From: Pseudoclavibacter triregionum
GTDB taxonomy: Bacteria; Actinomycetota; Actinomycetes; Actinomycetales; Microbacteriaceae
Length of the DNA: 64,000 nucleotides
Assembly (NCBI GenBank): GCA_910822395.1
Contig: OU365335.1
Coordinates: forward strand, 868,001 to 932,000
Direction: 5' to 3'
The translations under genes were made by a program, and so were the position numbers. The notes under the pieces were generated by a model that saw nothing but the letters and a program-made list of their open reading frames with translations, was not told the DNA's origin and did no database searches. Below are positions 34,615 to 42,501 of the stretch, piece after piece (the stretch's first letter is position 1; each line of letters starts with the position of its first letter).

Positions 34615-35559
34615 TCAGGCGGTTCGTCGGGCGGCCCAGCGGAGCGCGGCGGGCGACTCGGCCGGCCCGAGGTTGGGGTCCGGCAGCCCCAAGCGGGCCC
34701 AGGTCCGGTTGGTGTCGGTCCAGCGGTGGTCTCGGCGCCGCACCGCCGTCATGATCGTCTGCGCGACCTTGTCGGGTTCGTGGATGATGTCGGCGTAGGT
34801 GAAGCGGAGGATGTCGAAGCCGAGGCGACGGAGGGCGTTCGCGCGGTCCGCATCGAGCTGGATGGCGGCGGGCTGCGAGTGCCAGGCGCGGCCGTCCGCC
34901 TCGATCACCAGCCGATCGCCGACGAGGAAATCGACCCGGCCGACGCCGACGATCCTCACCTGCACGGCGAAGTCGAGGCGAAGGCGACGGAGGAGCAGGC
35001 GAAGGTAGCTCTCGATGCCGGACTCCGCGGAGGGGTCGAGCGCCTCCGCGATGAGCCCGCCGGCCTGCGACGCCCGGAGCACGCGGTCGAGTGAGCCGGC
35101 GTCGATCGCCCCGAGCCGAAGAGCGCTGTCGAAGACGGCGACCGCGTCGTCGCGCGGGATGCAGCGGACGAGGCAGATCGCCGCCAGGTCCGCGGGGTCG
35201 ATGGCCGCCAGGACCGGTTTCACCCCGGTCGACCTCGGCATCACGTGCGTCGCCAGGGACGGGTGCGCGGCGGTCGGCGCTCGGTCGGCGAATCTGACGT
35301 GGAGCCCGGATGCCGAGGGAGGCACCCAGCACCCGAGCCGCTTGAGGGCGTCGACGCACGTGAGCGCGCCGCCCGCCGCGACGGCCCGGCAGGCTTCCGG
35401 GTCGGCGCCTGCCGCCGCGAACCAGCCGGGGCGGAGCCGCGTCAGGCCACGGCGGCGGACGGCGGCCTTCGCCTCCTCCCGGGGCAGACCGCCGGCGACG
35501 AGCGCGCGGAGCGAGACGATGCCCGCCCCGTGCGCGAGCTCGCGATCGATTCGATCCAT
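34615..35559 (-). CDS. DUF559 endonuclease-like protein with AbiEi-type N-terminus
   Basis: 314 residues. The N-terminal winged-helix-like part (GIVSLRALVAGGLPREEAK, then a RLRPGWFAA segment) resembles AbiEi/type IV antitoxin modules. The C-terminal DUF559 region has a Vsr/PD-(D/E)XK-like core: Glu183, Asp210 in VDFLVG, Glu220-x-Asp222 in VIEADGRAWHS, and LGFDILRFTYADI. It is probably a DNA-binding nuclease-like protein. The gene sits alone between inverted copies of a 63-68-nt hairpin. ATG at 35559 has a TATCTG box 6 nt upstream. No toxin partner (AbiEii) is next to it, so toxin-antitoxin function is doubtful. Confidence 0.8.
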   Translation of the reverse strand: MDRIDRELAHGAGIVSLRALVAGGLPREEAKAAVRRRGLTRLRPGWFAAAGADPEACRAVAAGGALTCVDALKRLGCWVPPSASGLHVRFADRAPTAAHPSLATHVMPRSTGVKPVLAAIDPADLAAICLVRCIPRDDAVAVFDSALRLGAIDAGSLDRVLRASQAGGLIAEALDPSAESGIESYLRLLLRRLRLDFAVQVRIVGVGRVDFLVGDRLVIEADGRAWHSQPAAIQLDADRANALRRLGFDILRFTYADIIHEPDKVAQTIMTAVRRRDHRWTDTNRTWARLGLPDPNLGPAESPAALRWAARRTA

Positions 35560-35565
35560 GTGCAC

Positions 35566-35571
35566 CAGATA
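35566..35571 (-). promoter_or_regulatory. -10 box TATCTG for the DUF559 gene
   Basis: Minus-strand TATCTG, 6 nt before the ATG at 35559. Confidence 0.45.
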
Positions 35572-35630
35572 GCCCGATCCGGGTGAAGACGGCGGGCGGT
35601 TGTCCACAGGCCGAGCCGGGCGGCCCCGAG

Positions 35631-35693
35631 AAATCCACCCAGACGGGGTGGAGGTCGGATATTTCCCTGCGCGCCGCGTGGGTGGGAATCTGG
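35631..35693. repeat. hairpin repeat flanking the DUF559 gene, 5' side
   Basis: GGTGGGAATCTGG at one end, AAATCCACCCAGAC at the other, and GGATATTTCC in the centre. It is an inverted copy of 34543-34610, sharing CCAGATTCCCACC, GGAAATA and GTCTGGGTGGA in that order. Confidence 0.7.
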
Positions 35694-35700
35694 AACGGCG

Positions 35701-35750
35701 CGAGGGCGGGGCCTGCGGCCCGGCGCGAGGGCGGGGCCTGCGGCCCGGCG
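35701..35750. repeat. two tandem 25-bp units upstream of the FAD oxidase gene
   Basis: CGAGGGCGGGGCCTGCGGCC is the start of each 25-bp unit, at 35701 and 35726. The array abuts the TAGCGT box at 35758. Confidence 0.7.
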
Positions 35751-35757
35751 CGGGGGC

Positions 35758-35763
35758 TAGCGT
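35758..35763 (+). promoter_or_regulatory. -10 box TAGCGT
   Basis: TAGCGT lies 7 nt before the ATG at 35771. Confidence 0.55.
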
Positions 35764-35770
35764 TGACGGC

Positions 35771-37183
35771 ATGAACGACGACGACGTCCTCGGCAGGCTG
35801 CAGGCGGAGCTCGGCGCGCGGGTCGATGTCGATCCCGAGGCGCTCGAGGCGTGCCGCACGGACCGCGCCGGCACGCTCGCCAAGGGCCGCCCGATCGCGA
35901 TCGTCCGCGCCGAGACGGTCGAGGACGTGCAGGCGACGATGCGCATCGCCACCGCGACCCGCACGCCCGTCGTCACGCGCGGCGCCGGCTCCGGCCTCGC
36001 CGGCGGCGCCATCGCGGGCGAGGGCGAGATCGTCCTCTCGACGGCGTGCATGCGGAAGGTCCTCGAGATCTCGGCCGACAACCAGCTCTGCGTCGTCGAG
36101 CCCGGCATCCTCAACGGCGAGCTCAACGCGATCCTCGCCGAGCACGGCCTCTGGTGGCCGCCGGACCCTGCCTCCAAGGACATCTCCTCCGTCGGCGGCA
36201 ACATCGCCATGAACGCGGGCGGCCTGCTCTGCGCGAAGTACGGCGTCACTCGCGAGGCCGTCCTCGCCCTCAAGATCGTGCTCGCGGACGGCGAGCTCCT
36301 CGAGGTCGGCCACCGCACGGTGAAGGGCGTGACTGGGCTCGACCTCTGCGCGCTCATGATCGGCTCGGAGGGCACCCTCGGCGTCATCGTCGAGGCGACG
36401 CTCAAGGTGCGCCCCGCGATCACGGGCACGGTCCCGACGATCGGCTGCTACTTCCCGACGATCGCCGCGGCCGCCGGCGCCGCCGCGGAGGTCACCCGCG
36501 CGGGCCTGCGCCCCGCGATCATGGAGCTCCTCGACGACAAGATGCTCCGCGCGACCTCCGAGTTCACGGGCGTCGACCTCGCGAGCCGCGGCGACGCGTA
36601 CCTCCTCGTGCAGACCGACGGCGCGGACGCGCTGGGCGAGGCCGAGCGGATCGCCGAGCTCGCGCGCGCCGCGGGCGCCGAGGTCGAGGTGACGACCGAC
36701 CCCGAGGCCGCCGCGAGCCTCGTCGACGTGCGCCGCAGGGGATTCCCCGCCCTCGAGGCGATGGGCGGCGCGATGCTCGTCGAGGACATCGCCGTCCCGC
36801 GCGACCGCATGGTCGAGATGTTCGAGATCATCGACGACATCTCGCGCCGCTACGAGGTGTTCATCCCGACCCCGGCCCACGCGGGCGACGGCAACCTCCA
36901 CCCGACCTTCGTCTTCGAGGGCTCGGCGGACGACGTCCCCGAGCGCATCTGGGACGCCGCGGCCGAGATGTTCACCGCCGCCCTCCGCCTCGGGGGCACC
37001 CTCTCCGGCGAGCACGGCATCGGCGTGCTCAAGCGCCGCTGGCTCGGCGACGAGCTGGGGGAGCGGCAGTACGTCATCCAGCGCGAGATCAAGCGCGTCT
37101 TCGACCCGCTCGGCATCCTCAACCCGGGCAAGGTGTTCGCGGACGGCCCGGACCCGGAGCCCGAGTCGGCCCCGCTGCCCTAA
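35771..37183 (+). CDS. FAD-binding oxidase, GlcD / D-lactate dehydrogenase type
   Basis: Flavoprotein of 470 residues oxidising a 2-hydroxyacid such as glycolate or D-lactate. The PCMH-type FAD-binding part carries VTRGAGSGLAGGAIA (about 67-81), PDPASKDISSVGG and NAGGLLCAKYG. A FAD-oxidase C-terminal domain has HAGDGNLHP and the terminal GEHGIGVLKR. No Fe-S partner (GlcF) or GlcE gene is adjacent, so it is probably a stand-alone subunit or a cytochrome-linked D-lactate dehydrogenase. The exact substrate cannot be set from sequence. Confidence 0.88.
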   Translation: MNDDDVLGRLQAELGARVDVDPEALEACRTDRAGTLAKGRPIAIVRAETVEDVQATMRIATATRTPVVTRGAGSGLAGGAIAGEGEIVLSTACMRKVLEISADNQLCVVEPGILNGELNAILAEHGLWWPPDPASKDISSVGGNIAMNAGGLLCAKYGVTREAVLALKIVLADGELLEVGHRTVKGVTGLDLCALMIGSEGTLGVIVEATLKVRPAITGTVPTIGCYFPTIAAAAGAAAEVTRAGLRPAIMELLDDKMLRATSEFTGVDLASRGDAYLLVQTDGADALGEAERIAELARAAGAEVEVTTDPEAAASLVDVRRRGFPALEAMGGAMLVEDIAVPRDRMVEMFEIIDDISRRYEVFIPTPAHAGDGNLHPTFVFEGSADDVPERIWDAAAEMFTAALRLGGTLSGEHGIGVLKRRWLGDELGERQYVIQREIKRVFDPLGILNPGKVFADGPDPEPESAPLP

Positions 37184-37214
37184 CGCCCGGCCGTCCGCCC
37201 TCCCTCCGCCCGAG

Positions 37215-37220
37215 TACCCT
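37215..37220 (+). promoter_or_regulatory. -10 box TACCCT before the ABC ATPase gene
   Basis: Start of a leadered transcript (about 55 nt). The leader has a CCGGCA/TGCCGG hairpin (37246-37263) ending next to the GGAGGGAG ribosome-binding site of the ATG at 37280, so folding could affect translation. Confidence 0.35.
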
Positions 37221-37279
37221 CGAAGGACCACCCTCGACGGATCGTCCGGCACGTGCCTGCCGGAGGGAGCAGGAGCAGC

Positions 37280-38437
37280 ATGGCCAGCGTCACCTTCGAC
37301 CGCGCGACGCTCGTCTACGACAAGGCGGCGAAGCCCTCGGTCGACGCGCTGAGCCTCGACATCGCCGACGGCGAGTTCCTCGTCCTCGTGGGACCCTCGG
37401 GCTCCGGCAAGTCGACGGCGCTGCGCATGCTCGCCGGCCTCGAGGCGATCACCGACGGCCGGATCCTCCTCGACGGCAAGGACCTCGCGGGCGTCGAGCC
37501 CGAGCACCGCGACATCGCCATGGTGTTCCAGAACTACGGCCTCTACCCGCACATGACCGTCGCGCAGAACATGGCGTTCTCGCTCAAGCTCAAGGGCACC
37601 CCGAAGGCCGAGATCGCGAAGCGCGTCGAGGAGACGGCCGCGATGCTCGACATCGGGCAGCTCCTCGACCGCCGCCCCTCGCAGCTCTCGGGCGGCCAGA
37701 AGCAGCGCGTCGCGATGGGCCGCGCGATCGTCCGCGAACCCGCGGTGTTCTGCATGGACGAGCCGCTCTCGAACCTCGACGCCCAGCTTCGCCGCCAGAC
37801 GCGCGCGCAGATCAAGGAGCTCCAGGCTCGCCTCGGGACGACGACGATCTACGTCACCCACGACCAGGACGAGGCGCAGACCCTCGGCGACCGCGTCGCG
37901 GTGCTCAAGGACGGCGTGCTCCAGCAGGTCGCCGCCCCCGCGGAGCTCTACGACCGCCCCGCGAACGCCTTCGTCGCCGGCTTCATCGGCCAGAACCCCA
38001 TGAACCTCATCGCCGCGACGGCCGAGGAGGGCGGGATCGTGCGGATCGGCGCCGAGGAGCTGCGCGTCCCGGCCGGCGCGCCCCGCGAGCTCACGGTCGG
38101 CGTCCGGCCCGAGGATCTCCTCGTCGACCCGGAGGGCGGCATCGAGCTCGACGTGACCCTCGTCGAGTGGCTCGGCGCCGAGGCCTTCGCCTACGGCCGC
38201 CTCGCGGGCGCGAGCGCGGAGGGCGCCGCGGGAGCAGAGGGCGCCGCGGGAGCAGAGGGCACCGCGGACGCCGCCGCCCCCGCGCACCAGATCGTCGCCG
38301 CCGTCGACCCGCGCCGCGCGCCCGTCGCCGGCGAGAGGATCCGGCTCCGCCCGCGCCCCGAGCGGCTCCACTTCTTCGACGCCGGCACCGGCCTGCGCAT
38401 CGAGGCCGGCGCCCGCCCCGAGGGGGCGCAGCGCTGA
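37280..38437 (+). CDS. sugar-ABC-transporter ATPase (MsmK/UgpC-like)
   Basis: 385-residue ATPase of the carbohydrate-importer class. Walker A GPSGSGKST, Q-loop VFQNYGLYPHMT, signature LSGGQKQRVAMGRAI, Walker B VFCMDEPLSNLDAQ and switch His in VTHDQDEA. The C-terminal TOBE/OB regulatory domain is interrupted by an Ala/Gly/Glu-rich insertion (about residues 310-335) encoded by 18-bp tandem repeats. No permease or binding-protein genes are nearby, so it is probably a shared ATPase energising several sugar importers, as MsmK does. Start chosen at the ATG behind GGAGGGAG. Confidence 0.9.
   Translation: MASVTFDRATLVYDKAAKPSVDALSLDIADGEFLVLVGPSGSGKSTALRMLAGLEAITDGRILLDGKDLAGVEPEHRDIAMVFQNYGLYPHMTVAQNMAFSLKLKGTPKAEIAKRVEETAAMLDIGQLLDRRPSQLSGGQKQRVAMGRAIVREPAVFCMDEPLSNLDAQLRRQTRAQIKELQARLGTTTIYVTHDQDEAQTLGDRVAVLKDGVLQQVAAPAELYDRPANAFVAGFIGQNPMNLIAATAEEGGIVRIGAEELRVPAGAPRELTVGVRPEDLLVDPEGGIELDVTLVEWLGAEAFAYGRLAGASAEGAAGAEGAAGAEGTADAAAPAHQIVAAVDPRRAPVAGERIRLRPRPERLHFFDAGTGLRIEAGARPEGAQR
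38219..38267 (+). repeat. 18-bp tandem repeats inside the ABC ATPase gene
   Basis: Units GAGGGCGCCGCGGGAGCA at 38219 and 38237, with a partial third unit at 38255. In-frame, they encode EGAAGA repeats. Copy number could vary between strains without shifting the frame. Confidence 0.75.
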
Positions 38438-38871
38438 TGCCCCTCATCTGGATCGCGAGCGCCGGGATGGTCCTCGCCGCCGTCCTCGTCGTCGTCGCGC
38501 TCGAGCGCGGCATCCGCAAGGGCGTCGACGCAGCCTCCCGTCCGCCCCGCGGGAGCGGGGAACGGCTCGTCCAGCCGACGCTCGCGCCCGAGGCGAAGGC
38601 CGCCGGCTGGCGCGCCTTTCGCGGCTGGGGCTGGGCCGGCGCGATCCTCCTCGTCGCCGGCGCCGCCTTGCTCGGCTTCACGGGCTTCGACCAGGGCTTC
38701 ACCCCGAACTTCGGCCTCACCCTCGCCGTCATCGCCTCAGGCGTGCTCGCCTGGACCCTCGGCGGCGGGATCGGCGTGACCCGCGCCTTCGACCCGCCCG
38801 AGGGCCCCGGCCGCCGCGCCGAGCCGCGCCGCGAGCCCGGCCGCCCCCGCGGCGACCGCGGCGGCCTGTAG
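38437..38871 (+). CDS. small membrane protein downstream of ABC ATPase
   Basis: 144 residues, starting at the ATG that overlaps the ABC ATPase stop (TGATG), so the two are coupled. Three hydrophobic segments lie at about 4-23, 66-84 and 92-112, joined by basic loops and ending in an Arg/Pro/Gly-rich cytoplasmic tail. No known family recognised. Coupling suggests expression with the ATPase, but there are too few membrane spans for a sugar permease. Confidence 0.7.
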   Translation: MPLIWIASAGMVLAAVLVVVALERGIRKGVDAASRPPRGSGERLVQPTLAPEAKAAGWRAFRGWGWAGAILLVAGAALLGFTGFDQGFTPNFGLTLAVIASGVLAWTLGGGIGVTRAFDPPEGPGRRAEPRREPGRPRGDRGGL

Positions 38872-38936
38872 ACCCGTCCCCGCCCCTCTCGGGAACCCCG
38901 TCAGGAAGCCCGTCAGGAAGGCCCCGCATCGCGCAC

Positions 38937-38942
38937 TACGCT
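38937..38942 (+). promoter_or_regulatory. -10 box TACGCT
   Basis: TACGCT lies 6 nt before the ATG at 38949 and heads the ATP-grasp operon. Confidence 0.5.
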
Positions 38943-38948
38943 GATCGC

Positions 38949-40721
38949 ATGGGCGACCTCTTCGACGGCTACGGCAGCGCGATCGCCAGGCAGCGCGAGA
39001 CGACGGCGATGGAGCCGTACGACGAGATGTTCGCCGCGAGCGACGCCTCCGACGACACCGCGCTCGAGCCTCGGCGCACCTACAAGGACCTCTACGACGT
39101 GCTCTCCGGGCTCACCCAGGAGCAGCTGCGCCAGCGATCCGACTCGCTCGCCGACTCGTACCTCGCGCAGGGCGTCACCTTCGACTTCGCGGGCGAGGAG
39201 CGGGCCTTCCCCCTCGACGTCGTCCCGCGCGTCATCGAGCGCGCCGAATGGCAGACGATCGAGGCCGGCATCAAGCAGCGCGTGCGCGTGCTCGAGGCCT
39301 TCCTCGACGACGTGTACGGCGAGCAGACGGCGATCGCGGACGGCCTCGTCCCCGCGAAGCTCGTCTCCTCGAGCACCCACTACCACCGCGTCGCGCGGAA
39401 CATCCGCTCCTCGAACGGCGTGCGCATCCAGGTCTCGGGCATCGACCTCATCCGCGACGAGCACGGCGCGATGCGCGTCCTCGAGGACAACGTCCGCGTC
39501 CCCTCGGGCGTGAGCTACGTCATCTCGAACCGCCGGGCCATGGCGCAGACGCTCCCGGAGCTGTTCGCCCGCATGCGCGTGCGCCCCGTCGGCGACTACC
39601 CGCACCGCCTCCTCGGCGCGCTGCGGGCCTCGGCTCCCGACGGCATCGACGACCCCACCGTCGTCGTCCTCACCCCGGGCGTCTACAACTCGGCGTACTT
39701 CGAGCACACGCTCCTCGCCCGCACGATGGGCGTCGAGCTCGTCGAGGGCCGCGACCTGTTCTGCTCGAACGGCCGCGTGTGGATGCGCACGACCTCGGGC
39801 CCGCGCCGCGTCGACGTCATCTACCGCCGCGTCGACGACGACTTCCTCGACCCGCTGCAGTTCCGCCGCGACTCGATGCTCGGCTCGCCCGGCCTCATGA
39901 TGGCCGCCCGCCTCGGCAACGTGACGATCGCGAACGCCGTCGGCAACGGCGTCGCCGACGACAAGCTCGTCTACACCTACGTGCCGGACCTCACGCGCTA
40001 CTACCTCGGCGAGGACCCGATCATCCAGAACGTCGACACCTGGCGCCTCGAGGAGCCCGAGGCCCTCGAGGAGGTGCTCGACCGCCTCGACGAGCTCGTC
40101 GTGAAGCCGGTCGACGGCTCGGGCGGCAAGGGCCTGCTCATCGGCCCGCGCGCCTCGAAGGAGGAGCTCGACGAGATGCGCCGGAAGCTCCTCGCCGACC
40201 CGCGCGGCTGGATCGCGCAGCCGGTCGTGCAGCTCTCGACGATCCCGACCCTCGTCGAGGAGGGCATGCGCCCCCGCCACGCCGACCTCCGCCCCTTCGC
40301 GGTGAACGACGGCAACGACGTGTGGGTGCTGCCCGGCGGCCTCACGCGCGTCGCCCTCCCCGAGGGCCAGCTCGTCGTGAACTCCTCGCAGGGCGGCGGC
40401 TCGAAGGACACCTGGGTCGTCGGCCACGAGCGCTCGTTCCAGACCCAGACCCCGCACGGCGTCGAGGAGCTGCTCGACGACCAGGCCGACCACACCGAGA
40501 CCGCGCACCCGACGACGGGCGTGCTGCGGATCATCCCGCACGCGCAGGACCACATGCCGGCCGACGCCCCCACGAAGCGCGAGCAGCAGCAGACGCAGCA
40601 GCAGGGCCGCGACGGGATGACGCAGTCGCAGACGCTCGGCACCATGACGCAGACCCAGTCGCTGCCCTCGACCGCCACCGCCCCCGCCCGCGCCCGACAG
40701 GAAGGCCGCGACGCATGCTGA
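38949..40721 (+). CDS. circularly permuted type-2 ATP-grasp protein
   Basis: 590 residues, DUF404/DUF407 family. Recognisable blocks are DVVPRVIERAEW, HYHRVARNIRSSNGVRIQVSG split around the nucleotide site, LEDNVRVPSGVSYV, a VKPVDGSGGKGLLIG glycine-rich loop, and QPVVQLSTIPTL. Such proteins are predicted amide ligases. It heads a three-gene set (ATP-grasp, alpha-E, transglutaminase) conserved in many bacteria whose product is unknown. After residue 520 comes a Gln/Thr-rich, probably disordered tail. It overlaps the next gene by 7 nt. Confidence 0.9.
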   Translation: MGDLFDGYGSAIARQRETTAMEPYDEMFAASDASDDTALEPRRTYKDLYDVLSGLTQEQLRQRSDSLADSYLAQGVTFDFAGEERAFPLDVVPRVIERAEWQTIEAGIKQRVRVLEAFLDDVYGEQTAIADGLVPAKLVSSSTHYHRVARNIRSSNGVRIQVSGIDLIRDEHGAMRVLEDNVRVPSGVSYVISNRRAMAQTLPELFARMRVRPVGDYPHRLLGALRASAPDGIDDPTVVVLTPGVYNSAYFEHTLLARTMGVELVEGRDLFCSNGRVWMRTTSGPRRVDVIYRRVDDDFLDPLQFRRDSMLGSPGLMMAARLGNVTIANAVGNGVADDKLVYTYVPDLTRYYLGEDPIIQNVDTWRLEEPEALEEVLDRLDELVVKPVDGSGGKGLLIGPRASKEELDEMRRKLLADPRGWIAQPVVQLSTIPTLVEEGMRPRHADLRPFAVNDGNDVWVLPGGLTRVALPEGQLVVNSSQGGGSKDTWVVGHERSFQTQTPHGVEELLDDQADHTETAHPTTGVLRIIPHAQDHMPADAPTKREQQQTQQQGRDGMTQSQTLGTMTQTQSLPSTATAPARARQEGRDAC

Positions 40722-41656
40722 GCCGCATCGCCGAATCCCTCTTCTGGATCGGCCGCTACATCGAGCGGGCCGACGGCACCGCCCGCATCCTCGACGTCCA
40801 CCTCCAGCTCCTCCTCGAGGACCCCTGGGTCGACGAGTCGACGGCCTGCCGCTCGCTCCTTTCGGTCATGGGCGCCGCGAACGTCGAGCCCGAGCGCGAG
40901 CTCACCCGCGCGGACGTCTTCTCCCTGCTCGCGACGAACCGCCAGCAGCCGGCGTCCATCGCGTACTCGGTGAACGCCGCGCGCGAGAACGCCCGCCGCG
41001 CCCGCGAGATCGTCTCGACCGACCTCTGGGAGGTGCTCAACACCACCCACGCGCGGATGCCCTTCGGCGTGCGCCCCGAGAAGGTCCACGATCTCTTCGA
41101 CTGGATCCGCGAGCGCACGGCCCTCGCGGTCGGCATCGTCGAGTCGGCCTCGAGCCGCGACGACGCCTACCAGTTCATGATTCTCGGCCGCTCGCTCGAG
41201 CGCGCGGACATGACCGCGCGCCTGCTCGCCACGCGCTCGCTCACCGAGGCCTCGGGCGCGAGCTGGACGACGATCCTCCGCTCCTGCGGCGCGTACGAGG
41301 CGTACCTGCGCACCTACCGCGGCATGCCCTCGGCGGCGAACGCGGCGGAGTTCCTCCTCCTCGACCGCCTCTTCCCGCGTTCGATCCTCTTCTCCGTGTC
41401 GACGGCGCTCACCTGCCTCTACGACATCCAGCCCCGCCACGAGCGCCAGGGACGCGTGGGGGTCACCGACCAGGCGCAGCGCCTCCTCGGGCAGATCCGA
41501 TCGGACCTCGAGTACCGACCCATCCACGACACGCTGGCCGATCTGCCGCGCTACATGGAGGGCGTGCAGGAGGCCTCCTCGGCCGCCTCCGAGGCGATCC
41601 GCCAGCGCTACTTCCCCGCGATCACCGCGCCGAGCTGGGTGGGAGAGCACGCATGA
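40715..41656 (+). CDS. alpha-E domain protein (DUF403)
   Basis: 313-residue all-helical protein of the alpha-E family. The N-terminal LSRIAESLFWIGRYIERADGTAR, split here by one or two conservative changes, is diagnostic, as is the later ILGRSLERADMTARLL. It has no recognised catalytic site and is always found with the permuted ATP-grasp and transglutaminase genes, as here. It is inferred to be a structural or substrate-carrying partner. Start codon lies inside the previous gene; stop overlaps the next (ATGA). Confidence 0.9.
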   Translation: MLSRIAESLFWIGRYIERADGTARILDVHLQLLLEDPWVDESTACRSLLSVMGAANVEPERELTRADVFSLLATNRQQPASIAYSVNAARENARRAREIVSTDLWEVLNTTHARMPFGVRPEKVHDLFDWIRERTALAVGIVESASSRDDAYQFMILGRSLERADMTARLLATRSLTEASGASWTTILRSCGAYEAYLRTYRGMPSAANAAEFLLLDRLFPRSILFSVSTALTCLYDIQPRHERQGRVGVTDQAQRLLGQIRSDLEYRPIHDTLADLPRYMEGVQEASSAASEAIRQRYFPAITAPSWVGEHA

Positions 41657-42501
41657 GCCGCATCCGCATCAAGCACTCGACGGGCTTCCGCTACGCGGGC
41701 GAGGTCAACACCTCGTACAACGAGGCGCGCATGCTGCCCTCGGGCGTCGACGGCCAGTTCGTCCTCTTCTCGCACCTCGACATCTCGCCCCTCACCTCGA
41801 CGCACATGTACGTCGACTACTGGGGCACGAAGGTGACGGCCTTCGAGGTGCTCAACGCGCACGACGAGCTCTCGCTCACCGCCTCGAGCCTCATCGAGGT
41901 GGGGGAGCGCCCCGCCGCCGGCGTCGAGCACCTCGGCTGGGACGAGATCGACCGCGCCCGCGAGCGCTCGGTCGAGCTCGTCGAGCAGACCGCCCAGACG
42001 AACCTCACGCTCCCGCCGGACGAGGTCATCGCCCTCGCTGAGGCCGCGAAGGCGAAGGGCGCGAAGCCCGGCGTCGTCGCGATGGACCTCCTCAAGCAGG
42101 TGCACGAGGCGGTGGAGTACGAGGGCGGCGTGACGGGCGTGCGCACGACCGCGCGCGAGGCCTGGGTGCACCGCCGCGGCGTCTGCCAGGACATCTCGCA
42201 CATCGCGCTCGGCGCGCTGCGCTCCTCGGGCATCCCGGCCCGCTACGTCTCCGGCTACCTCCACCCGCGCCCGAAGGCCGCGATCGGCGAGACGGTGACG
42301 GGCGAGTCGCACGCCTGGGTCGAGTACTGGGACGGCGAGTGGCGCGGCTGGGACCCGACGAACGACATCCCGATCGGCGAGCGCCACGTGCTCGTCGGCC
42401 GCGGCCGCGACTACAACGACGTCCCGCCCCTGCGCGGCGTCTACGCGGGGCCGTTCTCCTCGCAGCTGTTCGTCAAGGTCGAGATCACCCGCGAGGCGTG
42501 A
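41653..42501 (+). CDS. transglutaminase-like cysteine protease family protein
   Basis: 282 residues: an N-terminal beta-sandwich (bacterial transglutaminase N-domain, about 1-95) and a transglut-core with a complete triad, Cys in RRGVCQDISH, His in GESHAWVEYW and Asp in DPTND. Expected to be a peptidase or amide-forming enzyme acting on the product of the ATP-grasp ligase. No signal peptide, so intracellular. Overlaps alpha-E by 4 nt and the downstream hydrolase by 1 nt. Confidence 0.92.
   Translation: MSRIRIKHSTGFRYAGEVNTSYNEARMLPSGVDGQFVLFSHLDISPLTSTHMYVDYWGTKVTAFEVLNAHDELSLTASSLIEVGERPAAGVEHLGWDEIDRARERSVELVEQTAQTNLTLPPDEVIALAEAAKAKGAKPGVVAMDLLKQVHEAVEYEGGVTGVRTTAREAWVHRRGVCQDISHIALGALRSSGIPARYVSGYLHPRPKAAIGETVTGESHAWVEYWDGEWRGWDPTNDIPIGERHVLVGRGRDYNDVPPLRGVYAGPFSSQLFVKVEITREA

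Noticed and set aside
34615-35559. Type IV toxin-antitoxin system (AbiE)
   Set aside because: Only the AbiEi-like N-terminus is present; there is no AbiEii nucleotidyltransferase gene on either side.
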